A program made the position numbers and the translations under genes. Of a DNA stretch of 64,000 nt, positions 47,222-55,889 are shown piece after piece. The stretch is from NCBI GenBank assembly GCA_049597955.1, contig JBMYND010000012.1:1-64000 (forward strand). The letters are read 5' to 3'. The number at the start of each line of letters is the position of its first letter. Within the stretch, counting starts at the first letter, position 1. This stretch comes from JAYPAN01 sp049597955. GTDB lineage: Bacteria > Pseudomonadota > Alphaproteobacteria > RS24. The notes beneath the pieces were generated by a model, which searched no databases, was not told where the DNA came from, and saw nothing but the letters and a program-made list of their open reading frames with translations.

Positions 47222-48718
47222 CTAGTTTTCGAGCATCCGGCGCAGTAAATCGACATCTTCGTCCAGAGCCGGGTCTTCGCCGCGCAATTGCTCAATTTTC
47301 CGCACTGCGTGAATAACCGTCGTATGGTCGCGCCCGCCAAATTTGCGGCCTATTTCCGGCAGCGAGCGTGTGGTCAATTGCTTGGCCAGATACATGGCAA
47401 TCTGGCGCGGGCGGGCAACCGCGCGGGCGCGGCGTGCCGACAGCATATCGCTCATCCGCACATTGAAATATTCGGCGACACGGCGCTGGATTTCATCAAT
47501 GGTCACCCGTTTTTCAGAGGCGCGCAGCAAATCGCTCAACACATCTTGTGCCACTTCCAGCGTCACCGGTTTGCCGACAAAAGATGCATAGGCGATAATC
47601 CGGTTCAGCGCGCCCTCAAGCTCGCGCACATTGCTGACAATGCGGCGCGCCAGAAATTCCAATACTTGCTGGGGTATCATCGGGCGGGGAATGCTCTTGC
47701 CATCACTGGCCGCGGCCTCGGCCTTGACTTGCGCAACTTCTGCCTTGGATTGCAAAATGCCCAATCGCAATTCGTAATCAGTCGGGTGAATATCAGCCAC
47801 CAGCCCCCAACCCAAGCGCGAGCGAATCCGCTCCTCAATGCCTTCCAAATCGGTTGGCGACCGATCGGCTGAAATAATCACCTGCCGGTTATGGTCGGTC
47901 AGCGCGTTGAAAGTGTGAAAAAACTCTTCCTGCGTCGAATCTTTGCCCGCAATAAACTGAATATCGTCAATCATCAGCACATCAACTTCGCGGAATTGCT
48001 GCTTGAAGGACATAATATCCTTATAGCGCAGCGCGCGAATGAACTGATACATGAATTTCTCCGCCGACAGATAAAGCACGGTGCGCTCCGGATTCTGGCG
48101 GCGAATTTCCCATGCAATGGCGTGCATCAAATGGGTTTTGCCAAGCCCGACCCCGCCATAAAGAAATAGCGGATTAAAGGTAACTTGCTCGGTTTCTGTC
48201 AAACGACGCGCGGCAGCATGGGCCAGCTCATTGGATTTACCAACAATGAAATTGTCAAAGGTAAAGCGCGCATCAAGCGGTGCGCCGACCTCATCGCGCG
48301 GTGTCGCCGCCTCCGTCACTTGCGCGGTTTGTGGCGCGCGCGGCTTTTGCAAGCGAACAGGCTGGCTGACCGGCCCCGGCACGGATTTTTGTTCGCGCAC
48401 TTTGGTTTCGGGCACACCATTGCGCGTCCATTCCGGCTGCAAATCTATATCCACCCGACGAATGGCGGCATCTTCTGATTGCCAATAGCTGCGAATGCGC
48501 GCCACATAATGCGCCTCAATCCAGCTGCGCACAAAATTGGTCGGTGCCAGCAAAATAACCCGCCCCTTATCAGCGCCGCCCAAGGATAAGAGCTTAAACC
48601 AGCTATTGAAAGTCGCCTCACCAAGCTCGCCACGCAAGCGCGAGCGCACGCGCTGCCATTGGGCTTGCAGGTCAAGATTTTCAGCCTGTTCATTATTTTT
48701 GGTCAATTTATCCTCCAT
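47222..48718 (-). CDS. dnaA: Chromosomal replication initiator DnaA
   Basis: A 498-residue initiator with all four domains. Domain I begins near residue 18; a flexible linker spans about 105-150. The AAA+ domain has Walker A GGVGLGKTH and Walker B VDVLMIDDIQ. Domain IV ends with GGRDHTTVIHAVRKIE, which reads the DnaA box. It follows a rhodanese gene closely (32 bp) and probably shares its transcript, though an internal promoter cannot be excluded. Confidence 0.97.
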   Translation of the reverse strand: MEDKLTKNNEQAENLDLQAQWQRVRSRLRGELGEATFNSWFKLLSLGGADKGRVILLAPTNFVRSWIEAHYVARIRSYWQSEDAAIRRVDIDLQPEWTRNGVPETKVREQKSVPGPVSQPVRLQKPRAPQTAQVTEAATPRDEVGAPLDARFTFDNFIVGKSNELAHAAARRLTETEQVTFNPLFLYGGVGLGKTHLMHAIAWEIRRQNPERTVLYLSAEKFMYQFIRALRYKDIMSFKQQFREVDVLMIDDIQFIAGKDSTQEEFFHTFNALTDHNRQVIISADRSPTDLEGIEERIRSRLGWGLVADIHPTDYELRLGILQSKAEVAQVKAEAAASDGKSIPRPMIPQQVLEFLARRIVSNVRELEGALNRIIAYASFVGKPVTLEVAQDVLSDLLRASEKRVTIDEIQRRVAEYFNVRMSDMLSARRARAVARPRQIAMYLAKQLTTRSLPEIGRKFGGRDHTTVIHAVRKIEQLRGEDPALDEDVDLLRRMLEN

Positions 48719-48750
48719 CGGGCAGGGTGCAGCGCCAGCAGCTTACCCGG

Positions 48751-49203
48751 CTAATTTTGCCGCCATGGCAAATCAGCAAATTTCCAACCATTGACACTGG
48801 CACGATGTCCATAACCATCTGTGTCACCCTCAAAGCCCCCGACCACATTGTAACAATGCGCATGGCCTTGCGCGGTCATCTCACGCGCCGCCGCCATTGA
48901 ACGCACGCCCGACCGGCAAATAAAGAACAGCGGCGCGCCTGCCTCTCCCACATGCGGGCGAAGCTGTTCAACAAAATCCAAATTAACCTGCAAATCAGGA
49001 TAGCTCTGCCATTCGACACAAATGGCCTGCTTGCCCAAACGCGACAAGTCCGGCAGGCCAACATAGAGCCACTCAGCCTGCGTGCGCACATCAACCAGCT
49101 CGGCGCCAGCGTCATCTGACAAAGCCTGCCAGCATGTCGCCGGTGAGACATGTCCGGCAAACCCGTCGCTGTCATAAGGCTCAAGCTGCATGTCCAATGT
49201 CAT
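48751..49203 (-). CDS. Rhodanese-like protein upstream of dnaA
   Basis: About 150 residues with one rhodanese domain: AELVDVRTQAEW, VGLPDL and the active loop CRSGVRS with C96. The ATG at 49203 is preferred because GGGGGG precedes it and family members start here; an ATG at 49278 with no ribosome-binding site would add 25 residues. Rhodaneses of this kind lie before dnaA in other alphaproteobacteria. It is cytoplasmic; the sulfur acceptor is unknown. Confidence 0.75.
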   Translation of the reverse strand: MTLDMQLEPYDSDGFAGHVSPATCWQALSDDAGAELVDVRTQAEWLYVGLPDLSRLGKQAICVEWQSYPDLQVNLDFVEQLRPHVGEAGAPLFFICRSGVRSMAAAREMTAQGHAHCYNVVGGFEGDTDGYGHRASVNGWKFADLPWRQN

Positions 49204-49363
49204 CGGACCCCCCAAAACTCCCGGCCAAAACCGGATAGACCACGCCGCGCTGCCGATTTTCAGGGTCGTTTCAGCCATGCAGGGCCAATGATTTGCCGTG
49301 CAAAATCAGAGGTTTAGGACGCCCCAATGCCTTTGAAGACCGCCTGTGTCAGCGAGGTTTTTC

Positions 49364-49392
49364 AAGATAGTCGCAAGATGATTTTTGTGCAA
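49364..49392 (-). promoter_or_regulatory. Candidate promoter of the rhodanese-dnaA unit
   Basis: On the minus strand TTGCAC (49392-49387), a 17-bp spacer and TATCTT (49369-49364). Both boxes are imperfect, but they lie just downstream of the phased A-tracts, where a curved-DNA or UP-element effect would help. The leader to 49203 would be about 150 bases; I see nothing else in it. Confidence 0.4.
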
Positions 49393-49415
49393 CGGGAAGA
49401 AAGCAGGAACAGAAA

Positions 49416-49451
49416 TTTTTTTCGATTTTTTTTCGATTTTTTTACGTTTTT
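49416..49451. promoter_or_regulatory. Four helically phased A/T-tracts (predicted DNA bend)
   Basis: Runs of 7, 8, 7 and 5 T lie at 49416-49422, 49426-49433, 49437-49443 and 49447-49451. Their centres are about 10.5, 10.5 and 9 bp apart, one helical turn, which predicts strong intrinsic curvature. The block lies between the rpsT terminator and the candidate dnaA-unit promoter. Confidence 0.75.
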
Positions 49452-49460
49452 ATGACCCCC

Positions 49461-49495
49461 AAAAGAAATTGCGCCGAGCCTTTGGCGCGACGCAA
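49461..49495 (-). terminator. Intrinsic terminator of rpsT
   Basis: In minus-strand RNA a 12-bp stem (complement of 49484-49495 with that of 49469-49480, one G-U and one mismatch) has an AAA loop and is followed by UUUCUUUU. It lies 29 bases after the rpsT stop. Confidence 0.8.
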
Positions 49496-49523
49496 TCACA
49501 AAATCACCATAGCCCGGTGCGGA

Positions 49524-49787
49524 TTAGCCGAGGGCGTCAACCCGTTTTGCCAAACGCGACACTTTGCGGGAGGCGGTGCGCGCATGCATAAGACCTTTGC
49601 GACCGGCCTTTGCAATAAGCGGTTGCGCATCGCGCAGAGCCGATTGGGCATTGGCCTTGTCACCGCTGACAATCGCTTCTTCAACCTTGCGGATGGAGCT
49701 GCGCATCCGGCTGCGCTGGTCACGATTGCGCTCTGTGCGGCGGGCAATTTTGCGCACCATTTTCTTGGCTGAACTCGTATTTGCCAT
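49524..49787 (-). CDS. rpsT: Ribosomal protein S20
   Basis: An 87-residue basic helical protein starting MANTSSAKKMVRKI, the standard S20 N-terminus. It binds 16S rRNA in the 30S body. ACAGGA before the ATG at 49787 sets the start within a longer frame. It has its own strong promoter and terminator, so it is a separate unit beside dnaA, as in many alphaproteobacteria. Confidence 0.96.
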   Translation of the reverse strand: MANTSSAKKMVRKIARRTERNRDQRSRMRSSIRKVEEAIVSGDKANAQSALRDAQPLIAKAGRKGLMHARTASRKVSRLAKRVDALG

Positions 49788-49855
49788 AATCCTGTCCTGT
49801 TCTGACTTTCCCACTCGCATGGGCGGCTCACCACGAGCCATTGCAGAGATGGCGC

Positions 49856-49884
49856 GTTATAGGCCGCCCTGAGCCCAAGGTCAA
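49856..49884 (-). promoter_or_regulatory. Strong sigma70 promoter of rpsT
   Basis: On the minus strand TTGACC (49884-49879), an exact 17-bp spacer and TATAAC (49861-49856): five of six matches in each box. The leader is about 62 bases. Confidence 0.75.
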
Positions 49885-49919
49885 CACTGAAAACGGCAAA
49901 AATCGTCAAGCGCACCGGC

Positions 49920-50696
49920 CTATTTATGGGTGAATTTTGGCGGCCTTTTATCGATAAATGCGCTCATGCCTTCTTTTTGGTCGTCAAAGGCAAATAAAGA
50001 GTGGAAGACGCGACGCTCAAACCGCACGCCCTCGCCCAATGGGGTTTCATAGGCCTGATTGACACATTCCTTGGCAATCATCACGGACGGGCGCGATTTC
50101 TCGGCAATTTTCTCGGCCACAGCAATGGCTTCATCAACCAAATTATCGGCTGACACAATCCGGCTGACCAGCCCGCAGCGTTCGGCTTCCTCGGCATCCA
50201 TCATCCGCCCGGTCAAGCACATTTCCATGGCTTTTGACTTGCCGACAAAGCGCGTCAGGCGCTGTGTGCCACCGGCCCCGGGAATAACGCCGAGATTGAT
50301 TTCCGGCTGGCCGAATTTAGCCGTATCGGCGGCAAGGATGAAATCGCACATCATCGCCAATTCGCAGCCGCCGCCCAGCGCGTAACCCGCCACGGCAGCA
50401 ATCACCGGCTTGCGCACCCGCGCCACCGCCTCCCAATTGGCGGTGATAAAATCTTCCTTGAGAACATCGGCATAGCTCTTGCCCGACATTTCCTTAATAT
50501 CGGCTCCGGCCGCGAAAGCCTTTTCCGAGCCGGTCAGCACAATGCAGCCAATCGCATCATCGGCATCGAACAATTCAACCGCATGGGTCAATTCATCCAT
50601 CAGCGCCGCGCATAGCGCATTGAGCGCCTGTGGCCGGTGCAGTGTTATCAGACCGACAGGCCCACGCTTTTCCACCAAGATATTTTCATATTTCAT
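49920..50696 (-). CDS. Enoyl-CoA hydratase
   Basis: A 258-residue crotonase-fold enzyme. The oxyanion-hole segments are AFAAGADIKEM and GYALGGGCELAMMCDFI, and the two glutamates used for hydration are in the EINLGVIPGAGGTQRL region and just before it. It should hydrate 2-enoyl-CoA in fatty-acid or amino-acid breakdown. GAGGAGGGG precedes the ATG at 50696. A short-chain enoyl-CoA hydratase next to rpsT is also found in Caulobacter. Confidence 0.9.
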   Translation of the reverse strand: MKYENILVEKRGPVGLITLHRPQALNALCAALMDELTHAVELFDADDAIGCIVLTGSEKAFAAGADIKEMSGKSYADVLKEDFITANWEAVARVRKPVIAAVAGYALGGGCELAMMCDFILAADTAKFGQPEINLGVIPGAGGTQRLTRFVGKSKAMEMCLTGRMMDAEEAERCGLVSRIVSADNLVDEAIAVAEKIAEKSRPSVMIAKECVNQAYETPLGEGVRFERRVFHSLFAFDDQKEGMSAFIDKRPPKFTHK

Positions 50697-50742
50697 GGGC
50701 CCCTCCTCAATGCGTCCCGCGATCCGAAAACCCGCCCATTAC

Positions 50743-51135
50743 TTATGGCAAATCTGCCGGGGTCAAGTCGAAAATCACCAAATCCGCACTCGCCGTAATC
50801 CGCAACATTTCGCCATCGCGGTGGAAAGTCAAGACACTCTTGTCATCGCCGGTTGATGCGGGCGGCACTTGCCAACCCAGATTGGGCAGGGCCTTGCGGT
50901 AAAAGGCAGCGACCGCCGCGCCCGTGCTGACCGAGGCGGTGGTGATTTGCACAATGCGGCCCTCCGGCTTGTCGAAAATAAACATGCCGTCGTCAACTTC
51001 GCGCAGGCCCGGTGCCAGCGGAATATCCGGCACGGCGGATAAATAGCCATTGCCGGCCACGGCCCATTGGGCGGGCAAGAACAGCACAGCCGCCAGCACA
51101 GCCATGACGGTTATTTTTTGTTTGAGCACACGCAT
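50743..51135 (-). CDS. Secreted protein of unknown function
   Basis: About 130 residues. GAGGAAG sets the start at 51135. A signal peptide (ITVMAVLAAVLFLPAQWAVA) leads to a mature part with ASVSTGAAVAAFYRKALPNLGW and a C-terminal strand-rich region, as in small periplasmic proteins annotated as hypothetical in alphaproteobacteria near mutM. It follows mutM by 41 bp on the same strand. No catalytic motif is seen. Confidence 0.65.
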   Translation of the reverse strand: MRVLKQKITVMAVLAAVLFLPAQWAVAGNGYLSAVPDIPLAPGLREVDDGMFIFDKPEGRIVQITTASVSTGAAVAAFYRKALPNLGWQVPPASTGDDKSVLTFHRDGEMLRITASADLVIFDLTPADLP

Positions 51136-51176
51136 AATGGCTTCCTCATTCTCCGGCATTGGCCCAAATGGCGCGC

Positions 51177-52061
51177 TTAACGCTGGCAGGCCGGACAATA
51201 GAAACTCGACCGACCCGATTGCACAATGCGCGCCACATTAGCATTGCAACCCTCATGTGAACAGGGCTTACCGGCGCGGTCATAAACCGCAAAGCCGTGT
51301 TGGAAATAGCCCAACGCCCCGTCGCTGGCGGCAAAATCGCGCAAGGTGGAGCCGCCCGCCGCAATCGCCTCATCCAGCACGGCGCGAATGGCGGGCACCA
51401 GCCTGGCCACGCGCTTGGCCCCCAAATTGGCCGCCTTGCGTCGCGGGCTGATACCGGCGCGAAACAAAGCCTCGCAGACATAGATATTGCCAAGACCGGC
51501 AACGACATGCTGGTCAAGCAGCAGATTTTTTATCGGCGTTTGGCGCTTTTCGCAGGCCGCCAGCAAATGCGCTTCATTAAACCGGTTGCCCAATGGCTCC
51601 GGCCCGATTTGCGCCAGAAACCGGCTTGTTTCCGGCGCCGCGTCAATAATATCCATAAATCCGAAACGGCGCGGGTCGGCATAGGTTAAATGGCTGCCAT
51701 CATCAAGTTCCAGCGCCAGATGAATATGGCGCAATGCCGCCTCATTGGAAATGTCATGGGCATAGCGCGTCGGGTCAAAGCCGATCGCGCCCTTTGTTTC
51801 ATGCCATGTAAAACGCCCGGTCATGCCCAAATGGCTGAGCCAGTAAAACCCATTGCCCTGCGGGTCACGCATATCGGCCAGCAGATATTTGGCGCGGCGC
51901 GTCAGCCGCATAATATGGGCACCGGTCATTTTTTCTGCAAAATCGCGCGGCCACGCAAAGCGCAATTTGGCGGTTTTGACATGCGTTTTAACAATGCGCC
52001 GCCCCTCAAGCTTGGGGGCCAGCCCACGGCATACGGTTTCAACTTCTGGCAGTTCCGGCAT
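51177..52061 (-). CDS. mutM: Formamidopyrimidine-DNA glycosylase
   Basis: A 294-residue base-excision repair enzyme. The N-terminus PELPEVE provides the catalytic proline and glutamate after removal of Met, which fixes the start at 52061. QHVVAGLGNIYVCEALF is the helix-two-turn-helix, and the C-terminus holds the zinc finger CSHEGC followed by CPAC. It removes 8-oxoguanine. The -10 box lies directly before the start codon, so the mRNA is probably leaderless. It diverges from ubiE. Confidence 0.95.
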   Translation of the reverse strand: MPELPEVETVCRGLAPKLEGRRIVKTHVKTAKLRFAWPRDFAEKMTGAHIMRLTRRAKYLLADMRDPQGNGFYWLSHLGMTGRFTWHETKGAIGFDPTRYAHDISNEAALRHIHLALELDDGSHLTYADPRRFGFMDIIDAAPETSRFLAQIGPEPLGNRFNEAHLLAACEKRQTPIKNLLLDQHVVAGLGNIYVCEALFRAGISPRRKAANLGAKRVARLVPAIRAVLDEAIAAGGSTLRDFAASDGALGYFQHGFAVYDRAGKPCSHEGCNANVARIVQSGRSSFYCPACQR

Positions 52062-52067
52062 GGCGCG

Positions 52068-52073
52068 ACTATA
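52068..52073 (-). promoter_or_regulatory. -10 box of mutM, predicted leaderless transcript
   Basis: On the minus strand TATAGT (52073-52068) is preceded by GC and ends six bases before the mutM ATG. Transcription would start at the A of the ATG. No ribosome-binding site exists between them. Confidence 0.5.
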
Positions 52074-52166
52074 GCGCGGCTTTGGCCGATTGCATCCGCA
52101 AAATGTCGGCAAAATGGCCAGCGCAATTTCTGGCCTTTTGACCCTGTTTCGGCTATCGTCGCCGCC

Positions 52167-52955
52167 ATGCAAAAGAGCAAGCAAGATAAGTCAGCCGACA
52201 GCACGGCTTTCGGCTTTCGGCAAGTGCCGGTTGGCGACAAGCAAGGGCTTGTGCGCGGTGTTTTTGACAGCGTGGCCGACAGCTATGATGTGATGAATGA
52301 TGTCATGTCAGGCGGGCTGCACCGGCTTTGGAAAAGCCGCATGATAGACGCGCTGCATCTGCCCAAGCAGTCAAGCCGCGCCTGCCGCATGGTTGATATT
52401 GCCGGTGGCACGGGCGATATCGCCTTTCGCGCCTGCGACCGCGCGGCACGGCTGGGCTTAAAACTTGATGTGCAAGTGATTGATGCCAATGCGGAAATGC
52501 TGCGCGTCGGGCGCGAACGGGCGCGGCTCAAACAGGCCGGACAGAAAATTGACTTTATTGTCGGCAATGCCGAAAGCCTGCCGCTGGAAAATGCCAGTGT
52601 CGATTTTTACACAATTGCCTTTGGTATTCGCAATGTCACCCATCGTGACCGCGCCTTGGCCGAAGCGCGCCGCGTCTTGCGCCCGGGCGGGCGGTTTGTC
52701 TGTCTTGAGTTTTCGCAATTGCCGAGCCGCCCTTTGCAGCGCGCCTATGATGCTTATTCCTTCAACATTATTCCGCGCCTTGGCCGGCTGGTCGCCAATG
52801 ACGCTGACAGCTATCAATATCTGGTAGAGTCGATACGCACATTTCCCGCCGCGCCGCAATTTCAGGCCGAGCTGGAAGCGGCCGGGCTTGGCCGTTGCAG
52901 CTACCAGCATTTGACCGGCGGCATTGCTGCTTTGCATTGCGGCTGGCGTATTTAG
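52167..52955 (+). CDS. ubiE: Demethylubiquinone/demethylmenaquinone C-methyltransferase
   Basis: A 262-residue SAM-dependent methyltransferase of the UbiE/COQ5 type: VFDSVADSYDVMNDVMSGGLHRLWK, the SAM loop VDIAGGTGD and FGIRNVTHRDRALAEA (parts only). It methylates the quinone ring in ubiquinone synthesis. The ATG at 52167 is the family start; the open frame runs far upstream without meaning. No ribosome-binding site is seen, and TATCGT (52154-52159) lies at leaderless distance. ubiB follows by nine bases. Confidence 0.93.
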   Translation: MQKSKQDKSADSTAFGFRQVPVGDKQGLVRGVFDSVADSYDVMNDVMSGGLHRLWKSRMIDALHLPKQSSRACRMVDIAGGTGDIAFRACDRAARLGLKLDVQVIDANAEMLRVGRERARLKQAGQKIDFIVGNAESLPLENASVDFYTIAFGIRNVTHRDRALAEARRVLRPGGRFVCLEFSQLPSRPLQRAYDAYSFNIIPRLGRLVANDADSYQYLVESIRTFPAAPQFQAELEAAGLGRCSYQHLTGGIAALHCGWRI

Positions 52956-52964
52956 GACGGTCGC

Positions 52965-54527
52965 ATGGCGTTTTTCATGGCGATATTGCGGTTCTGGCGT
53001 TTGCTGATGATGATAAGGCTGGTTCTGGCGCAGGATGAATTGCTGCCGCCCGATTTTAACCGCACCGCTTCGCGCCGCGCCAAGTTTTTACGCGCTGTGC
53101 TGACTTTCGGCGCACCACGCTTCAAGCCGGAAAAGCGCGGGCGGCAATTATCCGACCGGATACGCAAATATGGGCCAAGCTATATCAAGCTGGGGCAGTT
53201 TCTGGCCACCCGTCCGGATATTATCGGCCCGGCCATGGCCGCCGATTTGGGGCATTTGCAAGACCGGCTGCCGCCCTTTGGCGACCGCGACATGCGGCGC
53301 AGCCTGGCGCGCGAGTTTGAAACCCCCGACACTGTGCTGGCCGATATTGGCCCGCCCATCGCCGCCGCTTCAATCGCGCAAGTGCATCAAGCGCACGCGC
53401 CCGATAATCCCGATGCGCGCTATGCGGTGAAGATTTTACGCCCCGGCATTGAAGAGACATTGCGCGGCGAATTGGCGATTTTTCGCAAAATGGCGCGGCT
53501 GGCCGAGTTTGTGCTGCCGGGCATTCGCCGCCTGCGCCCGGTCGCAGCGGTGGACACGCTGGCCTTGTCGGTCATGGGCGAGACAGATTTGCGCAGCGAA
53601 GCGGCGGCCCTGTCCGAGATTGGCGAAAACACGGCGCAAGATAGCGGCTTTGACGTGCCAAAAGTGATTTGGGAGGCCAGCGGCAAACGTGTGCTGACCA
53701 TGCAATGGGTGGACGGGCTGTCGGCGGCTGACCCGGAAAAGCTGCGGGCGGCTGGCCATGATATGCGCGCCTTGGCGACCAGGCTGATACGGGTGTTTTT
53801 GACCACTGCTTTGCGCGACGGGTTTTTTCATGCCGATATGCATCAGGGCAATTTGCTGGTGCGCGCTGATGGCACGCTGGTCGCCATAGATTTCGGCATT
53901 ACCGCAAGGCTGGACGCTGACAGCCGCCGCTATTTGGCGGAAATTCTGCATGGCTTTATTTTCCGCAATTATACAAAAGTTGCGCGCGTGCATTTTGAGG
54001 CCGGTTATGTGCCGGCGCATCATTCGCAAGATGCTTTTGCCCAAGCCCTGCGCGGTGTGGTCGAGCCAATACATGATAAAAATGCCGATAAAATTGCCAT
54101 GTCGCGCGTGCTGAACCAGCTTTTCGATGTTACCGAGCAATTCGACATGGAAACCCGCACCGAATTATTATTGCTGCAAAAGACGATGGTGACAGTGGAA
54201 GGTGTGGCGCGCAGCTTTGACCCGCAATTGAATATATGGGAAGCCGCGGAGCCGGTTGTCGCAGACTGGCTGAAACAGCAATTTGGCCCGCAAGCCGTCT
54301 TGCGCGATTTGCAAAGGCTGGGCTTTGACGGGCTGGCCACGCTGCGCCGCCTGCCCGATTTGCTGGCGCAAATTGAAAGCGGTCTTGCGGCGCTTGAAAA
54401 AATCTCCGACGCCCAAGAGCAACAGACACGCCGCAAGCCTGCTGCATGGCCGGGCTGGCTGGCACTGACAGCGACCGCTTTGGCGGCAGCCGCCTTGGCC
54501 GCCCATTTTATGAAGCTGCCCCTGTAA
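52965..54527 (+). CDS. ubiB: Ubiquinone biosynthesis kinase-like protein UbiB
   Basis: A 520-residue member of the ABC1/ADCK atypical kinase family. The KxGQ motif (SYIKLGQFLATRPDI) and the A-rich loop (AAASIAQVHQAH), which replaces the usual glycine loop, are both present; FHADMHQGNLLV is the catalytic-loop region and IDFGIT the metal-binding one. Two helices close the C-terminus and anchor it to the membrane. It supports ubiquinone synthesis together with ubiE just upstream. Confidence 0.95.
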   Translation: MAFFMAILRFWRLLMMIRLVLAQDELLPPDFNRTASRRAKFLRAVLTFGAPRFKPEKRGRQLSDRIRKYGPSYIKLGQFLATRPDIIGPAMAADLGHLQDRLPPFGDRDMRRSLAREFETPDTVLADIGPPIAAASIAQVHQAHAPDNPDARYAVKILRPGIEETLRGELAIFRKMARLAEFVLPGIRRLRPVAAVDTLALSVMGETDLRSEAAALSEIGENTAQDSGFDVPKVIWEASGKRVLTMQWVDGLSAADPEKLRAAGHDMRALATRLIRVFLTTALRDGFFHADMHQGNLLVRADGTLVAIDFGITARLDADSRRYLAEILHGFIFRNYTKVARVHFEAGYVPAHHSQDAFAQALRGVVEPIHDKNADKIAMSRVLNQLFDVTEQFDMETRTELLLLQKTMVTVEGVARSFDPQLNIWEAAEPVVADWLKQQFGPQAVLRDLQRLGFDGLATLRRLPDLLAQIESGLAALEKISDAQEQQTRRKPAAWPGWLALTATALAAAALAAHFMKLPL

Positions 54528-54561
54528 GCAGGCGCACCGCCACGTTTTGGCAATGGGCAGA

Positions 54562-54586
54562 TTTGTAATTTAACTGTATTTACAAA
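54562..54586. promoter_or_regulatory. Inverted repeat TTTGTAA-n11-TTACAAA before coaBC
   Basis: Perfect 7-bp AT-rich arms (54562-54568 and 54580-54586) lie in the 114-bp space between ubiB and coaBC. It is an operator candidate or part of an AT-rich promoter; no clear -35/-10 pair can be named. Confidence 0.3.
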
Positions 54587-54641
54587 AAAAATATGGTATT
54601 TAGCTGGGGCTGGCAGACAGGGTCAAACGGGGTAGAGGCAG

Positions 54642-55889
54642 ATGTCCGAAAACGCAGGCAAACGGGTTTTGCTAATTATTGGCGGTGGGATTGCCGCCTA
54701 TAAAGCGCCTGATTTGGTGCGCCGCCTGCGGGCGCGCGGGCTGGCCACAAGATGCCTGCTGACGGCGGCGGCGGCGCAATTTGTCTCGCCCCTGTCGCTG
54801 GCCAGCGTGTCGGGCGATAAAGTCTATGACAATCTGTTTGACCTGACCGATGAAACCGAAATGGGTCATATCCAGCTTTCGCGCGAGGCCGATATTGTGC
54901 TGGTCGCCCCGGCCACCGCCGATATGATTGCCAAAATGGCCCAAGGGCTGGCCAATGACCTTGCCAGCACCGCCCTTTTGGCGACTGACAAGCCGGTCAT
55001 GATTGCCCCGGCAATGAATGTGCGCATGTGGGAACATAAGGCAACGCAGCGCAATCTGGCGCAATTGCGCGCCGACGGCATTGGCCTTGTCGGCCCTGAA
55101 GAGGGCGATATGGCCTGTGGCGAGTTTGGCCCCGGCCGGATGAGCGAACCCGATGATATTGCTGCCGCCGTGCAAGCATATTTGGCAGGCGGCGCGGCGC
55201 CAAAAACCGGCCCGTTAAGCGGTCTTTCGGCACTGGTCACGGCAGGCCCGACCCATGAGCCGATTGACCCGGTGCGCTATATTGCCAATCGCTCCTCCGG
55301 CAAGCAGGGCTATGCGCTGGCCACGGCGCTGGCTGAAGCCGGCGCACGCGTGCATTTGGTCAGTGGCCCGACGCATTTGCCCGACCCGCCCAATATGCAG
55401 GTGACGCGGGTGGAAACCGCCCGCGACATGCAGGCCGCTTGCGACGCCGCCCTGCCGGTGGATATGGCGATTATGACCGCCGCCGTCGCCGATTGGCGGG
55501 TCGCGCAAATGGCGACGCAGAAAATGAAAAAATCCGCCGACGGGCTGCCAAAGCTGGAACTCACTGAAAACCCCGATATTCTGGCCGGTCTCGCCACGCA
55601 TGAAAAACGCCCTTCCTTGCTGGTCGGCTTTGCCGCCGAAACCGATAATGTGCTGGCCCATGCGGACGAAAAATTGCACCGCAAAAATTGCGATTGGATT
55701 ATTGCCAATAATGTCGGCGGCGATAGCGGCATTGAAGGCGGTGTGATGGGCGGCGAAAAAAATCAGGTGACGCTGGTCAGCGCGGCGGGCGAAAAACCCT
55801 TTCCGGTGATGAGCAAAACCGATACGGCGCGCGCGCTGGCCGATGAAATAGCAGCGCATTTTCAAGCCAAATCAGGAGACACGCAATGA
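54642..55889 (+). CDS. coaBC: Phosphopantothenoylcysteine decarboxylase / synthetase
   Basis: A 415-residue bifunctional enzyme of coenzyme A synthesis. The CoaC half (about 1-180) has the flavin fold with catalytic His in MGHIQLSREAD, PAMNVRMW and the active cysteine in GDMACGEFGPGRM. The CoaB half (about 195-410) has VTAGPTHEPIDPVRYIANRSSG and the substrate lysine region (KMKKSADG). It turns 4'-phosphopantothenate plus cysteine into 4'-phosphopantetheine. dut overlaps its end by four bases. Confidence 0.96.
   Translation: MSENAGKRVLLIIGGGIAAYKAPDLVRRLRARGLATRCLLTAAAAQFVSPLSLASVSGDKVYDNLFDLTDETEMGHIQLSREADIVLVAPATADMIAKMAQGLANDLASTALLATDKPVMIAPAMNVRMWEHKATQRNLAQLRADGIGLVGPEEGDMACGEFGPGRMSEPDDIAAAVQAYLAGGAAPKTGPLSGLSALVTAGPTHEPIDPVRYIANRSSGKQGYALATALAEAGARVHLVSGPTHLPDPPNMQVTRVETARDMQAACDAALPVDMAIMTAAVADWRVAQMATQKMKKSADGLPKLELTENPDILAGLATHEKRPSLLVGFAAETDNVLAHADEKLHRKNCDWIIANNVGGDSGIEGGVMGGEKNQVTLVSAAGEKPFPVMSKTDTARALADEIAAHFQAKSGDTQ

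Noticed and set aside
51690..52166. N-terminal extension of ubiE up to 51690
   Set aside because: The extension runs antisense through mutM and has no homology to UbiE; the ATG at 52167 gives the normal N-terminus.
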